Positions 1 through 9,056 of a stretch of 64,000 bases of DNA are shown piece by piece; the stretch's first letter is position 1, and the number at the start of each line of letters is the position of its first letter. Origin of the DNA: Neorhizobium galegae (lineage in GTDB: Bacteria; Pseudomonadota; Alphaproteobacteria; Rhizobiales; Rhizobiaceae); the NCBI RefSeq assembly GCF_017877055.1, contig NZ_JAGIPG010000004.1, positions 578,381-642,380 of the forward strand. The letters are read 5' to 3'. Both the position numbers and the translations under genes were made by a program. A model generated the notes under the pieces. That model searched no databases and was not told where the DNA came from. It worked only from the letters and a program-made list of their open reading frames with translations.

Positions 1-1282
1 CAACCTTCATATCATTCGTCCAGACCGCGGCGGTCAACCCGTATTCGGTGGAGTTGGCCATCGCAACCGCCTGATCGAAATCCCGCCAACGGCTAACCGC
101 CAGTACCGGTCCAAACACTTCCTTTTGCCAAAGACGCATGTCCGGTGTCACGTCGGCGTAAAGCGTCGGCTCCAGCCAGAAGCCGCGCTCGAATTGAAGG
201 CCCGCAGGTCTGTCGCCGCCGTGAATGCGGCGTGCGCCGTCGGCGTCGGCGTTACGGCAATGCTCGAGAATGCGCTCCATGTGGCCGCGCGAATTGATCG
301 GCCCGACATCAGTATTGTCGCTGAGTGGATCGCCCATCCGCAGCGCCTTTACGCGAGCAGCGACGGCTTCGAGCACTCGGTCGTGGATGTCATCATGCAG
401 CAACAGGCGCGATAGCGAGCCGCAGGACTGGCCTTGCCAGGCAAAGTTCATGCCTTGGATCGCGGCTGCGGCGATCGTGTCCGGATCGCAGTCGGGGAAC
501 ACGATCATCGGGTTCTTTCCGCCCAGCTCAAGGCTGACATGCTTGACCGTAACCTCTGCGGCGGCACGCTGAATGGCGCGGCCGGTATCCGGCGAGCCGA
601 TAAAGGCGATACGTTTGATGCCGGGATGTCGCACGATGGCATCACCGGTGGTGCGGCCATCGCCGGTCAGGATGTTGAACACGCCGGGCGGCAGGATTTC
701 TTGGGCTATTTCGGCGAGGATCATCGCCGACAGCGGCGAGGTTTCCGGCGGTTTGACGATAACAGCGTTGCCCACGGCCAGCGCCGCCGCTGTCCGCGCC
801 ACGGCGAACATGACCGGGTGGTTGAACGGTGCAATGCGCGCGACGACGCCATATGGCTCATGGATCGTCAGATGCAGGTGGTCGCTCGTCGCGGGGATCG
901 TGTCTCCGCGCAGATCGGGCGCCAGCCCGGCAAAATAGCGCAGCGATTCCACCGCCGTCGGCACGTCGATCATGCGCATCGGGCGAATGGTGTTGCCAGT
1001 GTCGCTGACCTCGACGCGCAGGATTTCGTCAGCGCGTGCGGCGACAGCATCGGCGAACCTGTTCATCACCCCGGCGCGCTCCATCGGCGTGCGCGCAGCC
1101 CATTTCGGCCATGCTTCTTCGGCAGCCGCGACGGCACGATCCACGTCCGCCTTCGTCGCAATCGGTGTGCGCCCGATCGGCTCCTCGTTGGCCGGGTTGA
1201 TGGAAGTCGTCCACTCGCCAGTCTCGCCAGCGACGAGTTCGCCGCCGATGAGCATGCGCTCGGCTTCGGTTACACGGTCCAT
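1..1282 (-). CDS. NAD(P)-dependent aldehyde dehydrogenase, C-terminus cut by window edge
   Basis: Oxidises an aldehyde to the carboxylic acid with NAD(P)+. The reverse strand is open from an ATG at 1282 to the window edge (about 427 residues seen; family length about 480-500). It reads as an ALDH: the APFNHP segment, the FIGSPDTG cofactor loop, the general-base Glu in LELGGKNP and the nucleophile Cys near residue 287 in GQSCGS. A GGGAGGAG ribosome site lies just upstream of the ATG. It is divergent from the flavin monooxygenase gene that starts at 1507, so the gap of about 220 bp probably holds both promoters. Within the catabolic cluster it could oxidise an aldehyde released after ester cleavage. 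The substrate cannot be read from sequence. Confidence 0.93.
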   Translation of the reverse strand, partial: MDRVTEAERMLIGGELVAGETGEWTTSINPANEEPIGRTPIATKADVDRAVAAAEEAWPKWAARTPMERAGVMNRFADAVAARADEILRVEVSDTGNTIRPMRMIDVPTAVESLRYFAGLAPDLRGDTIPATSDHLHLTIHEPYGVVARIAPFNHPVMFAVARTAAALAVGNAVIVKPPETSPLSAMILAEIAQEILPPGVFNILTGDGRTTGDAIVRHPGIKRIAFIGSPDTGRAIQRAAAEVTVKHVSLELGGKNPMIVFPDCDPDTIAAAAIQGMNFAWQGQSCGSLSRLLLHDDIHDRVLEAVAARVKALRMGDPLSDNTDVGPINSRGHMERILEHCRNADADGARRIHGGDRPAGLQFERGFWLEPTLYADVTPDMRLWQKEVFGPVLAVSRWRDFDQAVAMANSTEYGLTAAVWTNDMKV

Positions 1283-1506
1283 GGTATCTCCTCCCTGAGT
1301 TCCGGCTGGCAGATTAGCAGCGGCGTCGAGAGCGTCAAATATATCGAGCGCCGTCTTTCATATCCGCTACGCTATGGAAGCGTCGCGGTTTTCCTGGCGT
1401 GCGCTTGAACGGCAAGTATTGCCTATCGTGAAAGTTCGAAGCGAGAGAATGGATTATTTAAGAAGTTTCTTCGCTAATATTGTGCCCGAGTTGGAGGAGC
1501 TCGCAT

Positions 1507-3012
1507 ATGAATACGCATTCTCGCATGATCGCGCCCGGTGAACTCGAAGCGCTTGACACAATAGTGATCGGAGCCGGACTGGGTGGCTTAGGCGCCGCAG
1601 CCAAGCTGATTGAGGGCGGACGCGACAAACTCATCGTCCTTGAAGCTGAGAATAAGGTCGGCGGTGTATGGCGTGAGAACCGCTATCCAAACGTTGCCTG
1701 CGATACCCCGATCGACCTTTACGCCTACAGCTTTTATCCAGGCGACAAATGGTCGAGCAATTTCGCGCCGGGCAACGAAATCCTCGCCTATCTGCACGAA
1801 TTTGCAGACCGTTTCGGGGTGACTCCGAAGATCGTTTTCGGCGCGCGTGTTGCCGAGGCGGTCTGGGACGATGCGAAGGCACTTTGGCGTGTGGCGAGCA
1901 CGGACGGTCGCACATGGATGGGCCGCTACCTTGTGTGGTCGGGCGGCCTGTTTTCTCAGCCGACACTGCCGAAGATCAAGGGTCTGGAGGGCTTCACCGG
2001 TGAATCCATCCATACGACCGAATGGCATGATGGCATCGACCTGACGGGCAAACGCGTGGCGGTGGTCGGCGGCGGAGCCACCTCGATCCAGGTCGTGCCC
2101 TACGCCGCCGAGCATGCCAAGGAGCTCACCGTCTTCGTGCGCACGCCATCCTATGTGCTGCCGCGCCCGGACATCAATTTCGGCGCGAAGGACCGGATGA
2201 GCCCTGATTTCGCTCTTCAGCAAAAGGCGCGCCGTACCGAGTGGTTCAACCGCTTCGAAATCATCGCGCGCTCCCGCTTCCCGATGAATGGCCCTGTCAT
2301 CGCCGAACAAGAGGCGGTGTGGAAAGAGCAATTCGACAATCAGGTGCACGACCCGCACGCACGCGAGGTGCTGACTCCAAACTACCGCTTCGGCTGCAAG
2401 CGGCCGCTGTTCAGCAGTGCTTATTACCCGGCGCTGGAACAGGACAATGTGACTTTGGTAGGTCGCGGCGTGTCACATCTGGCCGGCGATACCATTGTCG
2501 ACGTCGAGGGCGATGCCTATCCTGTCGATATGGTGATCTGGGCAACCGGCTTCGAGCCATCCGGCATGCTTGGGGGGCTGGTGATCCGCGGCCGTGACGG
2601 ACGCGAGCTGGAAGACGAGTGGCGCGCCATTCCGCATGCCTATTTTGGCACGATGGTGGAGGGCTTTCCGAATTTCTTCCTGATTAACGGGCCGAACGCG
2701 GGCGGCGCGTCGGTGACCGACGTTGTCGAGGCGCAGGTGGGCTTCATCCTCGCCAACATGGTTGAGGCCGATACGCGTGGCGCATCCATCGTGGAAGTCG
2801 ATGAGCAGACCTACCGCCTCTTCAACGAGGACATCCAGGTCCGCGCGGACGCCAGCGTGATGGTACGCGGCAACTGCAATTCCTATTATCGCGTCGGCGG
2901 CACCGGCAAGGTCTTCACGCACTGGCCGGACACCGTCGAGGCCTTCCAGCAACGGATCAGATCGCACGCACCGTCTGGCGTGGTGTTCCGCACCGCCGAA
3001 GCCGGGCGTTAG
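1507..3012 (+). CDS. Baeyer-Villiger-type flavin monooxygenase
   Basis: A 501-residue FAD/NADPH monooxygenase expected to insert oxygen next to a ketone, giving an ester or lactone. The FAD Rossmann motif GAGLGGLG is at residues 22-29. The BVMO fingerprint FxGxxxHxxxW is present as FTGESIHTTEW near residues 163-173. The NADPH motif GGGATS follows near 187, and the WATGF motif near 345. I chose the ATG at 1507 because GGAGGAG sits 6 bases before it; a TTG 27 bases earlier is in frame but has no such site. The esterase gene begins 10 bases after the stop with its own GGAGG, so the pair is one operon (ketone to ester, then ester cleavage). Family assignment is firm; the ketone substrate is unknown. 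Confidence 0.92.
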   Translation: MNTHSRMIAPGELEALDTIVIGAGLGGLGAAAKLIEGGRDKLIVLEAENKVGGVWRENRYPNVACDTPIDLYAYSFYPGDKWSSNFAPGNEILAYLHEFADRFGVTPKIVFGARVAEAVWDDAKALWRVASTDGRTWMGRYLVWSGGLFSQPTLPKIKGLEGFTGESIHTTEWHDGIDLTGKRVAVVGGGATSIQVVPYAAEHAKELTVFVRTPSYVLPRPDINFGAKDRMSPDFALQQKARRTEWFNRFEIIARSRFPMNGPVIAEQEAVWKEQFDNQVHDPHAREVLTPNYRFGCKRPLFSSAYYPALEQDNVTLVGRGVSHLAGDTIVDVEGDAYPVDMVIWATGFEPSGMLGGLVIRGRDGRELEDEWRAIPHAYFGTMVEGFPNFFLINGPNAGGASVTDVVEAQVGFILANMVEADTRGASIVEVDEQTYRLFNEDIQVRADASVMVRGNCNSYYRVGGTGKVFTHWPDTVEAFQQRIRSHAPSGVVFRTAEAGR

Positions 3013-3021
3013 GAGGGAGCG

Positions 3022-3939
3022 ATGTCACTGCACCCGGTAGTCCAGGCGATCTGGGACAACATCAAGGGGAAGGGTTTCAATGGTTACTCGGGCGTCGAAG
3101 TGGGGGCTGCCCGCGCCCAGTTCTCGCAAGCCTCGCAGGTCTTCGGCCCCGGGCCGGAGATGCATGAAGTCCGAGAGGTCTCCATCCCGGTAGATGGGGA
3201 CTCGATCGGGGCACGTCTCTATCTGCCGATCGCAACGCCGGTCGGGCTCTGCGTCTATTTTCACGGTGGGGGCTGGACGCTGGGTACACTCGACGATTTC
3301 GACACACTGGTTCGGACATTGGCGATACGTAGTGGGGCAGCGTTCCTGTCGGTCGACTACCGGCTAGCGCCCGAACATCCATTCCCGACGCCCGTCGACG
3401 ATGCTGTTGCCGCAATACGCTTCGCCGCCGCCAACGGCGACGCCCTTGGTGGAACCGGCCTTCTCGCTGTCGGCGGCGATAGCGCCGGCGCGAACCTCGC
3501 GACGGTGGCAGCACTCGACGTGCGTGGCGAGATCGACATCGCGCTTCAGTTGCTTTTCAATCCTGTCGTCGACAGGGACAACGCTCGTCCAGGCTTCGCT
3601 ACCTACGGGAGTGATTACCTTCTGAAGGCGTCCGACATCGAGTGGTTCTTTGATCATTATGCGCGCGGGATCGATCGGGCTGAACCGCGCCTTGCGCCGT
3701 TGCGAACGCCGACACTGATGGGCGCTCCGCCAGCATGGATAGGAGTCGCCGAATTCGACGTCCTGACCGAGGAAGCCGCAGCCTATGCCTCAGCCCTTGA
3801 GGCCGCTGGCACGCCAGTGAAGCTCAATCGCTATGCCGGCGTCATGCATGGCTTTGCAAGGCAGCACGGCGTCGTCGATGTCGCCGACCGAGCCGTCAGC
3901 GAGGCTGCAGAGGCGCTGCGATCAGTATTCGCCGCTTGA
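3022..3939 (+). CDS. Alpha/beta hydrolase, hormone-sensitive-lipase (HSL) type esterase
   Basis: A 305-residue carboxylesterase. It has the HSL oxyanion motif HGGGW near residue 81, the nucleophile motif GDSAG near 152-156 (Ser about 154), the acid Asp in EFDVLTEE near 245 and the His in MHGF near 275, so the triad is complete. No signal peptide is seen, so it should be cytoplasmic. It directly follows the Baeyer-Villiger monooxygenase and is the natural candidate to cleave the ester or lactone product. It is convergent with the GMC oxidoreductase, the two stop codons lying only 2 bases apart. Confidence 0.92.
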   Translation: MSLHPVVQAIWDNIKGKGFNGYSGVEVGAARAQFSQASQVFGPGPEMHEVREVSIPVDGDSIGARLYLPIATPVGLCVYFHGGGWTLGTLDDFDTLVRTLAIRSGAAFLSVDYRLAPEHPFPTPVDDAVAAIRFAAANGDALGGTGLLAVGGDSAGANLATVAALDVRGEIDIALQLLFNPVVDRDNARPGFATYGSDYLLKASDIEWFFDHYARGIDRAEPRLAPLRTPTLMGAPPAWIGVAEFDVLTEEAAAYASALEAAGTPVKLNRYAGVMHGFARQHGVVDVADRAVSEAAEALRSVFAA

Positions 3940-3941
3940 TC

Positions 3942-5591
3942 TCAGGCTGCCGTGCTTAGCGTAGCGCGGCCGCTGATTTCGTCCGCGATCTTCTCCGCTA
4001 TCATGATGACCGCGGCATTGATATTGCCACCGACCATGTCGGGCATCACCGAAGCGTCGACCACACGTAGCCGTTCCGTGCCGAAGACCCGCAGACCTGT
4101 GTCGACCACGCCTTCCTGAGGGTGCGCCGCCATGGCGCAGGTACCGAGCGGATGATGCGTAGTAAGGGCCCGAGCGCGGATGAAGGCATCCAGCTCGTCA
4201 TCCTTGTCTGACCCATCGCTGCCGGGTGCTCGTGGCCCACCGTAAGCGAAGCCGAGCGCCGGCCGCGTGGCAATCTCGCGCGCCATCCGGATGCCTTCGC
4301 GCAGAACCTGCCATTCAGCATCGTGCTGCAGGAAGTCCTGGTGGATGCGCGGTGCGTCCAGCGGATTGGCCGAGTTCAACCAGATGCGGCCGCTGCTTTC
4401 CGGCCGGAGCAGGATAACACGCAGCCCAAAGCCGTCCTGGAACCCGTTGAGCAGGTAAGGCTTGGCGTCGAGCGGCGCACCGTTGAGAATGACCTGCAGG
4501 TTGGGGGCCGGGCCACGAGCCGATGGCGTTTTAAGAAAGCCGACGAGCCCGGACGGCAGATCGCTGGCGATGCCTGTGCCAAGCAATCCCGCCTGCAGCA
4601 TACTCAGCCCGATGCGATCGTAGCGCATGGCGCGTTGAAACGGACCCGGTTCCTTGCGGCGGAAAAGGAGGACTGGTGAGACGTGATCTCGGAGGTTCTG
4701 GCCAACCTTCGGCAGGTCAGCGCGGACTTCGATGCCGTGACGGCGCAGCTGGTCTGCTGGTCCGACACCGGAGAGCATGAGCAGCTGCGGCGAAAGCGCT
4801 ACGCCAGCGCTGAGGATCACCTCCTTGCGCGCCCGGACCTCGTGGAGCTTACCATCCCTAAGATATTCGACGCCTCGCGCCACATTGCCGTCGAATATCA
4901 CTCGGGTCGCCTGGGCGTGCATAATGAGCTTCAGGTTCCGCCGCGCCAGCGCCGGACGCAGATAGGCCACAGCTGCACTGCAGCGCCGACCGCCGCGGAT
5001 GGTCGACTGCATGACTGCGACGCCCTCCTGTTCCGCCCCGTTGTAGTCGGGGTTGAACGTGTGCCCGGCTTCTATGCCAGCCTCGATCGAAGCCTGGACC
5101 AGCGGATCGTCGTATTTGGACGGCCGCGTCGTCAGCGGTCCGCTACCGCCGCGATATTCGCTTGCGCCGAGCTCCCAGCTTTCCTGTTTACGGAAGTAGG
5201 GCAGTACGTCGGAGTAACTCCAGCCATCAAGGCCGGATGCCGCCCAGCGGTCATAGTCGCTGCGATGGCCACGCACATAAGCCATGGCGTTGACCGACGA
5301 CGACCCCCCCAGCACCTTGCCGCGGGCGAATTCGACGATGCGGCTATTGAGGCGCTCTTCCGGCTCGGTCTTCAACTTCCAATCATAGAGCTTCTTGGAA
5401 TAGACCATGCCCCAGCCGAGCGGGATGCTGAGCAGCGGGCTGGAATCAGGCCCGCCCGCCTCTAGTATGGTGACCTCCGTGGCGGCGTCTTCGCTCAGCC
5501 GCGCGGCCAGCACGCAGCCGGCCGAACCCGCACCGACGATGACGTAATCGGTTTCGGTGACCAGGCCTCGCGACGGATTGCCTGCCTGCAT
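3942..5591 (-). CDS. GMC-family FAD-dependent alcohol oxidoreductase
   Basis: A 549-residue glucose-methanol-choline family flavoprotein oxidising an alcohol to an aldehyde or ketone. The FAD-binding GAGSAGCV motif is near residues 18-25, the GMC signature GGSSSVNAM lies in the first 110 residues, and the C-terminal HHPLGTCAM and GGNINAAVIM blocks carry the catalytic His and the flavin contacts. It resembles choline dehydrogenase (BetA) in layout, as the whole family does, but there are no betB, betI or choline transport neighbours, so choline is not assumed. It lies 10 bases after dctM, as the last gene of the minus-strand run from the aldolase to this gene. It may oxidise the imported alcohol. 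Confidence 0.92.
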   Translation of the reverse strand: MQAGNPSRGLVTETDYVIVGAGSAGCVLAARLSEDAATEVTILEAGGPDSSPLLSIPLGWGMVYSKKLYDWKLKTEPEERLNSRIVEFARGKVLGGSSSVNAMAYVRGHRSDYDRWAASGLDGWSYSDVLPYFRKQESWELGASEYRGGSGPLTTRPSKYDDPLVQASIEAGIEAGHTFNPDYNGAEQEGVAVMQSTIRGGRRCSAAVAYLRPALARRNLKLIMHAQATRVIFDGNVARGVEYLRDGKLHEVRARKEVILSAGVALSPQLLMLSGVGPADQLRRHGIEVRADLPKVGQNLRDHVSPVLLFRRKEPGPFQRAMRYDRIGLSMLQAGLLGTGIASDLPSGLVGFLKTPSARGPAPNLQVILNGAPLDAKPYLLNGFQDGFGLRVILLRPESSGRIWLNSANPLDAPRIHQDFLQHDAEWQVLREGIRMAREIATRPALGFAYGGPRAPGSDGSDKDDELDAFIRARALTTHHPLGTCAMAAHPQEGVVDTGLRVFGTERLRVVDASVMPDMVGGNINAAVIMIAEKIADEISGRATLSTAA

Positions 5592-5601
5592 TTCATCCCC
5601 C

Positions 5602-6900
5602 TCAATTCAACATGTTCGGCAGTAGGAGCGCGATGTCCGGCAGCACCATGAGCAGTATGACGCCAATCAGCATCGGCACGATAAACACGAACGAGCCCGC
5701 GGTAACATCCTGCAAGGTGGTGCCCGGCGTTACGCTGCGCAGAACGAACAGGTTAAAGCCAACCGGTGGGGATATAGCAGCAATCTCGGTCTGGATGGTC
5801 ACGATGATGCCGAACCAGATCGGATCGTAGCCGAGCCCCACCACTGTATGAAGGAAGATTGGCACTACGATTACGAGAATGCTCAGCGGATCCATAAACA
5901 TGCCAAGGACCAGCAGGAACACGTTGATCGCGACGAGGATGACCCAAGGCGGGACATCAAGGCTGGTGAGGAAAGCCGAGATACCCTGAGGCACGCCGAG
6001 CCGGGTCAGGACGAAGGAGCTAAAGATGCCACCGATCAGCAGGAGCATGAACATGCCGGTGGTGCGTACCGTGCGGTCCAGCGCCATGTGGAAGGCGGCA
6101 AAGCGCAGCTTGCGCATGGCCAGGGCCACCGCTATCGCAGCAGCGGCGCCGACGCCACCTGCCTCGGTCGGCGTGGCAAAGCCACCATAGATCGACACGA
6201 TCACCATCAGCGCGATGATCACGATCGGTGCCGCTTCGCCCGTCGCCAGCAGACGCTCGCGCATCGGCACGACTGTGGTGATGCGCGGGGCATCCTGAGG
6301 GCGCAGCATGACCTGAATCACGACGGTCAGCGTCAACAGCACCGCCATCATGAGACCGGGCAGGATGCCGGCCATGAACAGCTTGCCGATCGACGTGTCT
6401 GTGATCACGCCATAGAGGATCATCGGCACCGATGGCGGAATGAGGATGCCGAGCGTGCCACCGGCCGCCGTAGCGCCGAGCGCCAGGCGCTTGGAATAAC
6501 CGTGTTTGATCATCTCCGGAACCGCCAGCGCCCCCATCGTGGCGGCGGTGACGGGGCTGGAGCCGCACACTGCGGCAAAGCCGGTGCAGGCTGCGATCGT
6601 ACCGACGGCAAGGCCCCCGGGAAGTCGCCCGAGCCAAACGGCAGCCGCTCTAAACAGGCTGGCGCCAAGGCCGGACACTGCGATGATCTCACCCATCAGC
6701 ACAAACAGCGGCACGACGACGAGAACGAAACTGTTGGTCTGCGAGTAGGCGACGTTGGCGAGCTGAACGATTGCGGCGGGTGACACGAAGGCCATCGTGC
6801 CGGCGATGCCGATTAGTCCCATCGAGACCGCGACGGGAATACGCAACGCCAGCAGAAAAACCAGTGCAGCGGCGAATGCCAGAAACCAGAGGAGGGCCAT
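5602..6900 (-). CDS. dctM: TRAP transporter large membrane subunit (DctM family)
   Basis: A 432-residue protein of the DctM/ion-transporter superfamily with about 12 hydrophobic segments. It is the main channel of a tripartite ATP-independent periplasmic importer driven by a sodium or proton gradient. Typical stretches seen are the N-terminal hydrophobic segment after MALLWFLAF, PPSVPMILYG and ISPPVGFNLFVL. The start MALLWF at 6900 is chosen because its ATG overlaps the dctQ stop by one base (translational coupling); a longer upstream extension in the same frame is not hydrophobic and overlaps dctQ. It works with the adjacent DctQ and DctP. Confidence 0.95.
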   Translation of the reverse strand: MALLWFLAFAAALVFLLALRIPVAVSMGLIGIAGTMAFVSPAAIVQLANVAYSQTNSFVLVVVPLFVLMGEIIAVSGLGASLFRAAAVWLGRLPGGLAVGTIAACTGFAAVCGSSPVTAATMGALAVPEMIKHGYSKRLALGATAAGGTLGILIPPSVPMILYGVITDTSIGKLFMAGILPGLMMAVLLTLTVVIQVMLRPQDAPRITTVVPMRERLLATGEAAPIVIIALMVIVSIYGGFATPTEAGGVGAAAAIAVALAMRKLRFAAFHMALDRTVRTTGMFMLLLIGGIFSSFVLTRLGVPQGISAFLTSLDVPPWVILVAINVFLLVLGMFMDPLSILVIVVPIFLHTVVGLGYDPIWFGIIVTIQTEIAAISPPVGFNLFVLRSVTPGTTLQDVTAGSFVFIVPMLIGVILLMVLPDIALLLPNMLN

Positions 6901-7439
6901 CAGGCGTGTCCTCCTGAGGTTTTGCGACCCTGCTCGCCGGGATGCAGCAACGAGGCCAGCAACTGCTGAACCCCTGTAAGACAGAATACGGCAGCGCCGA
7001 TCGGACCGGCTATCTGGATCCACTTGAGTTCGACCGGTATCGCCAGAACCGCCATGCGATCATCGGCGATCGCGCGGCTGGTCAGATTCCAGAGCTGATA
7101 GAGGAAGATCGCGCCGAACACGATGCAGGCAATCGCCGCAACCGAGGCCAGATGCCGGCGCAACGGGGTCGGCACCAAGGGTTCGAAGAGTTCGACGGTG
7201 ACATGGTGGCCCGTCGCCAGCGCGGGGCCGAACGACAGGAACACAACGTAGACAAAGGCAATTTGCGCGACATCATTCGCCCAGATAAGCGCGACACCCA
7301 GTTCACGTGTCACAATCGCGAGAATAATCACCGCCACGATGAACATGATGAGAATGCAGGCCACGATAGCGAAGAGGCTGTTCAGCCGCCTCACTACCGA
7401 CTCGAATAGCGCGAAGGCGCGCAAACCTTTACTTGACAT
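6900..7439 (-). CDS. dctQ: TRAP transporter small membrane subunit (DctQ family)
   Basis: A 179-residue protein with four predicted membrane segments, matching the DctQ family. It forms the membrane core together with DctM and docks the periplasmic binding protein. The conserved family tryptophan/hydrophobic stretch around IWANDVAQIAFVYVVFLSFGPALATG is split by polar residues in the expected way. It lies 29 bases downstream of dctP and overlaps dctM by one base, so the three transporter genes are cotranscribed in the order P-Q-M. Confidence 0.92.
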   Translation of the reverse strand: MSSKGLRAFALFESVVRRLNSLFAIVACILIMFIVAVIILAIVTRELGVALIWANDVAQIAFVYVVFLSFGPALATGHHVTVELFEPLVPTPLRRHLASVAAIACIVFGAIFLYQLWNLTSRAIADDRMAVLAIPVELKWIQIAGPIGAAVFCLTGVQQLLASLLHPGEQGRKTSGGHA

Positions 7440-7468
7440 AGACGTGCTAGCCCCGTGCAGCAGCTGCG

Positions 7469-8455
7469 TTACTTTCGATACGACGCGAGCGTCTTGATCA
7501 TCGCGGTGCCTGGCGCGTCCTTGACGCTCGCAGCGACCTTATCGAAGATAGGTCCGGTATTCTTCGCGAACTCCGCCTGCTCATCGGAACTAAGCTGGTA
7601 CACCTCGCCAGTCTTGGCGAAGTCGATCAGCCCGCTTTTGGCACTTTCGCGCATTGTCGTGGCGGCAGTCTGGATCATCTCGTCGGAAACCTTCCTGATC
7701 GCTGCGCGCTGGTTGTCCGGGAGCTTTTTCCAGACGTCGAGGTTCATGACGATGGTCGTAATGTTTCCCGCCATCTCGGTATTCGTATAGAAGGGCGCTA
7801 CCTCGTAGAGACGGGCTGACATGGTGATGGACGGCGTCATCAGCGCACAATCGACAACGCCATTCTGCAGCGCCACGTAGAGTTCCGAGGGCGGCAACGG
7901 CATTGGTACGGCGCCCATCGCGGCGACTTGCTGAGCTTGCCAGCGACCGGCGGTACGGATCTTCTTGCCGGCCCAATCGGCCTTAGCCTTCAGGAAGCCC
8001 TTCCGGCAGACGAGGCCGCTCGAATAGGCAGGAGCACCGAACAATGCAGTCACACCATGCTGGTTGAACACCGCGTCCAGGTTGTTCCAGATCGCCTTCA
8101 TCGCCTCGCCGGTGGACGGATTATCCACCGGCAGGCCGTCGATCATCTCGGCATACCCCATTGCCGGGATCGTACCGCTGACAAACGAAGCCACCACCAT
8201 TCCAGCTGGAACAACACCCAGCGAAATGCCATCGAGAGCCTCGGGCAGCGGCACGAGAGCGCCATTGGGCACGATGTCGAAAGCGACCGCGCCATTGGTG
8301 GCTGCCTTGACCTTCGCGGCCCAATCTCGCGCAAGGATTGTGAATTGGTCTTTGTCGTTAAATGCGCCAGCGAACTGGAATGTCTCGGCCTGCACGGCGG
8401 TTGCCGTAAGAGCCACTATGGCCAAGCTGGCCAACCTTGTAAGATATGCTTTCAT
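7469..8455 (-). CDS. dctP: TRAP transporter periplasmic substrate-binding protein (DctP family)
   Basis: A 328-residue extracytoplasmic receptor. MKAYLTRLASLAIVALTA.. is a Sec signal peptide with a likely cut after AVQA. The mature part starts ETFQFAGAFNDKDQ and holds the DctP-type block with the carboxylate-binding Arg region (KKIRTAGRWQAQQVAAMGAVP). I chose the ATG at 8455 because it is preceded by GGGAGGAG; an in-frame upstream ATG lacks this and spoils the signal peptide. Most members bind carboxylic acids through that Arg; this suggests, but does not prove, an organic acid ligand. Together with DctQ and DctM it indicates that the cluster's substrate is imported from the periplasm. Confidence 0.94.
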   Translation of the reverse strand: MKAYLTRLASLAIVALTATAVQAETFQFAGAFNDKDQFTILARDWAAKVKAATNGAVAFDIVPNGALVPLPEALDGISLGVVPAGMVVASFVSGTIPAMGYAEMIDGLPVDNPSTGEAMKAIWNNLDAVFNQHGVTALFGAPAYSSGLVCRKGFLKAKADWAGKKIRTAGRWQAQQVAAMGAVPMPLPPSELYVALQNGVVDCALMTPSITMSARLYEVAPFYTNTEMAGNITTIVMNLDVWKKLPDNQRAAIRKVSDEMIQTAATTMRESAKSGLIDFAKTGEVYQLSSDEQAEFAKNTGPIFDKVAASVKDAPGTAMIKTLASYRK

Positions 8456-8506
8456 GGTACTGCTCCTCCCTGATTGGTACCCGTGCATGTTGTTGTTAGT
8501 CTCTCG

Positions 8507-9052
8507 TCACCATATCTCGTCTCTCGGCTCCCGGTCCGTTCCATGGACGATCTGATGGCGCAATTCATGCCCGTCAAGATAGGCGGCCTCGCCCTTGATG
8601 AGGCCGTCCTCGAAATGGACCCAAACGGTCATCGGCAGGCAGAGCCGCTTGCCGGTGGTCTCGACGCCGAAGAAGACGCCCTTCGGTGCGCTCACGAAAT
8701 AGCCGTTCCCGATGATGACGGTATCGGACACAACCCAGCGGCGCACTTCGAAGGCTTGACCCTGGAAGGTCTGCAGCCGTCCGGCGTAGAAGTCTCGAAC
8801 AGGCTCCCACCCGCGAATGTTCAGGCCGGTGCCGTACATGATCTGGAACGGGTCGTTTCGTGTCATCGTCGCCATCGTGGCGTCGACATCTCCGCTCCAT
8901 TCGGCACTGGTGTGGGTCAAAAGCATGCGCCAGGCATGTTCGGCGCCGGGCCCGCCGGTACTGATGACGTCCCCCGAATAGTCGAACTGCGCTACCCGCT
9001 CCGCTACTTGCGGATCCAGGGCGATGTCCACAAAATCATTGCGTCCCGCCAT
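8507..9052 (-). CDS. NTF2/SnoaL-like protein
   Basis: A 181-residue soluble protein of the NTF2-like (SnoaL) cone fold. Visible family traits are the HTSAEWSGDVDATMATM segment, the central NIRGWEPVRDFYAGRLQTF block (the typical 'G..aVr.FY' pattern) and hydrophobic beta strands toward the end. Such proteins are isomerases, dehydratases, cyclases or non-catalytic binders of small hydrophobic molecules, so the reaction cannot be named. The start at 9052 is chosen because CAGGAG precedes it and it begins 4 bases after the stop of the dienelactone-hydrolase-like gene, in an operon. Its place in the catabolic cluster suggests it acts on a pathway intermediate. Confidence 0.8.
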   Translation of the reverse strand: MAGRNDFVDIALDPQVAERVAQFDYSGDVISTGGPGAEHAWRMLLTHTSAEWSGDVDATMATMTRNDPFQIMYGTGLNIRGWEPVRDFYAGRLQTFQGQAFEVRRWVVSDTVIIGNGYFVSAPKGVFFGVETTGKRLCLPMTVWVHFEDGLIKGEAAYLDGHELRHQIVHGTDREPRDEIW

Positions 9053-9056
9053 TTTA

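Noticed and set aside
434..1408. Long plus-strand open frame opposite the aldehyde dehydrogenase
   Set aside because: It is the mirror of a real, motif-rich ALDH gene, starts without a ribosome site and reads as Arg/His-rich low-quality protein.
3942..5591. Naming the GMC gene betA (choline dehydrogenase)
   Set aside because: The whole family shares the same motifs and there is no betaine aldehyde dehydrogenase pair, BetI or choline transporter next to it.
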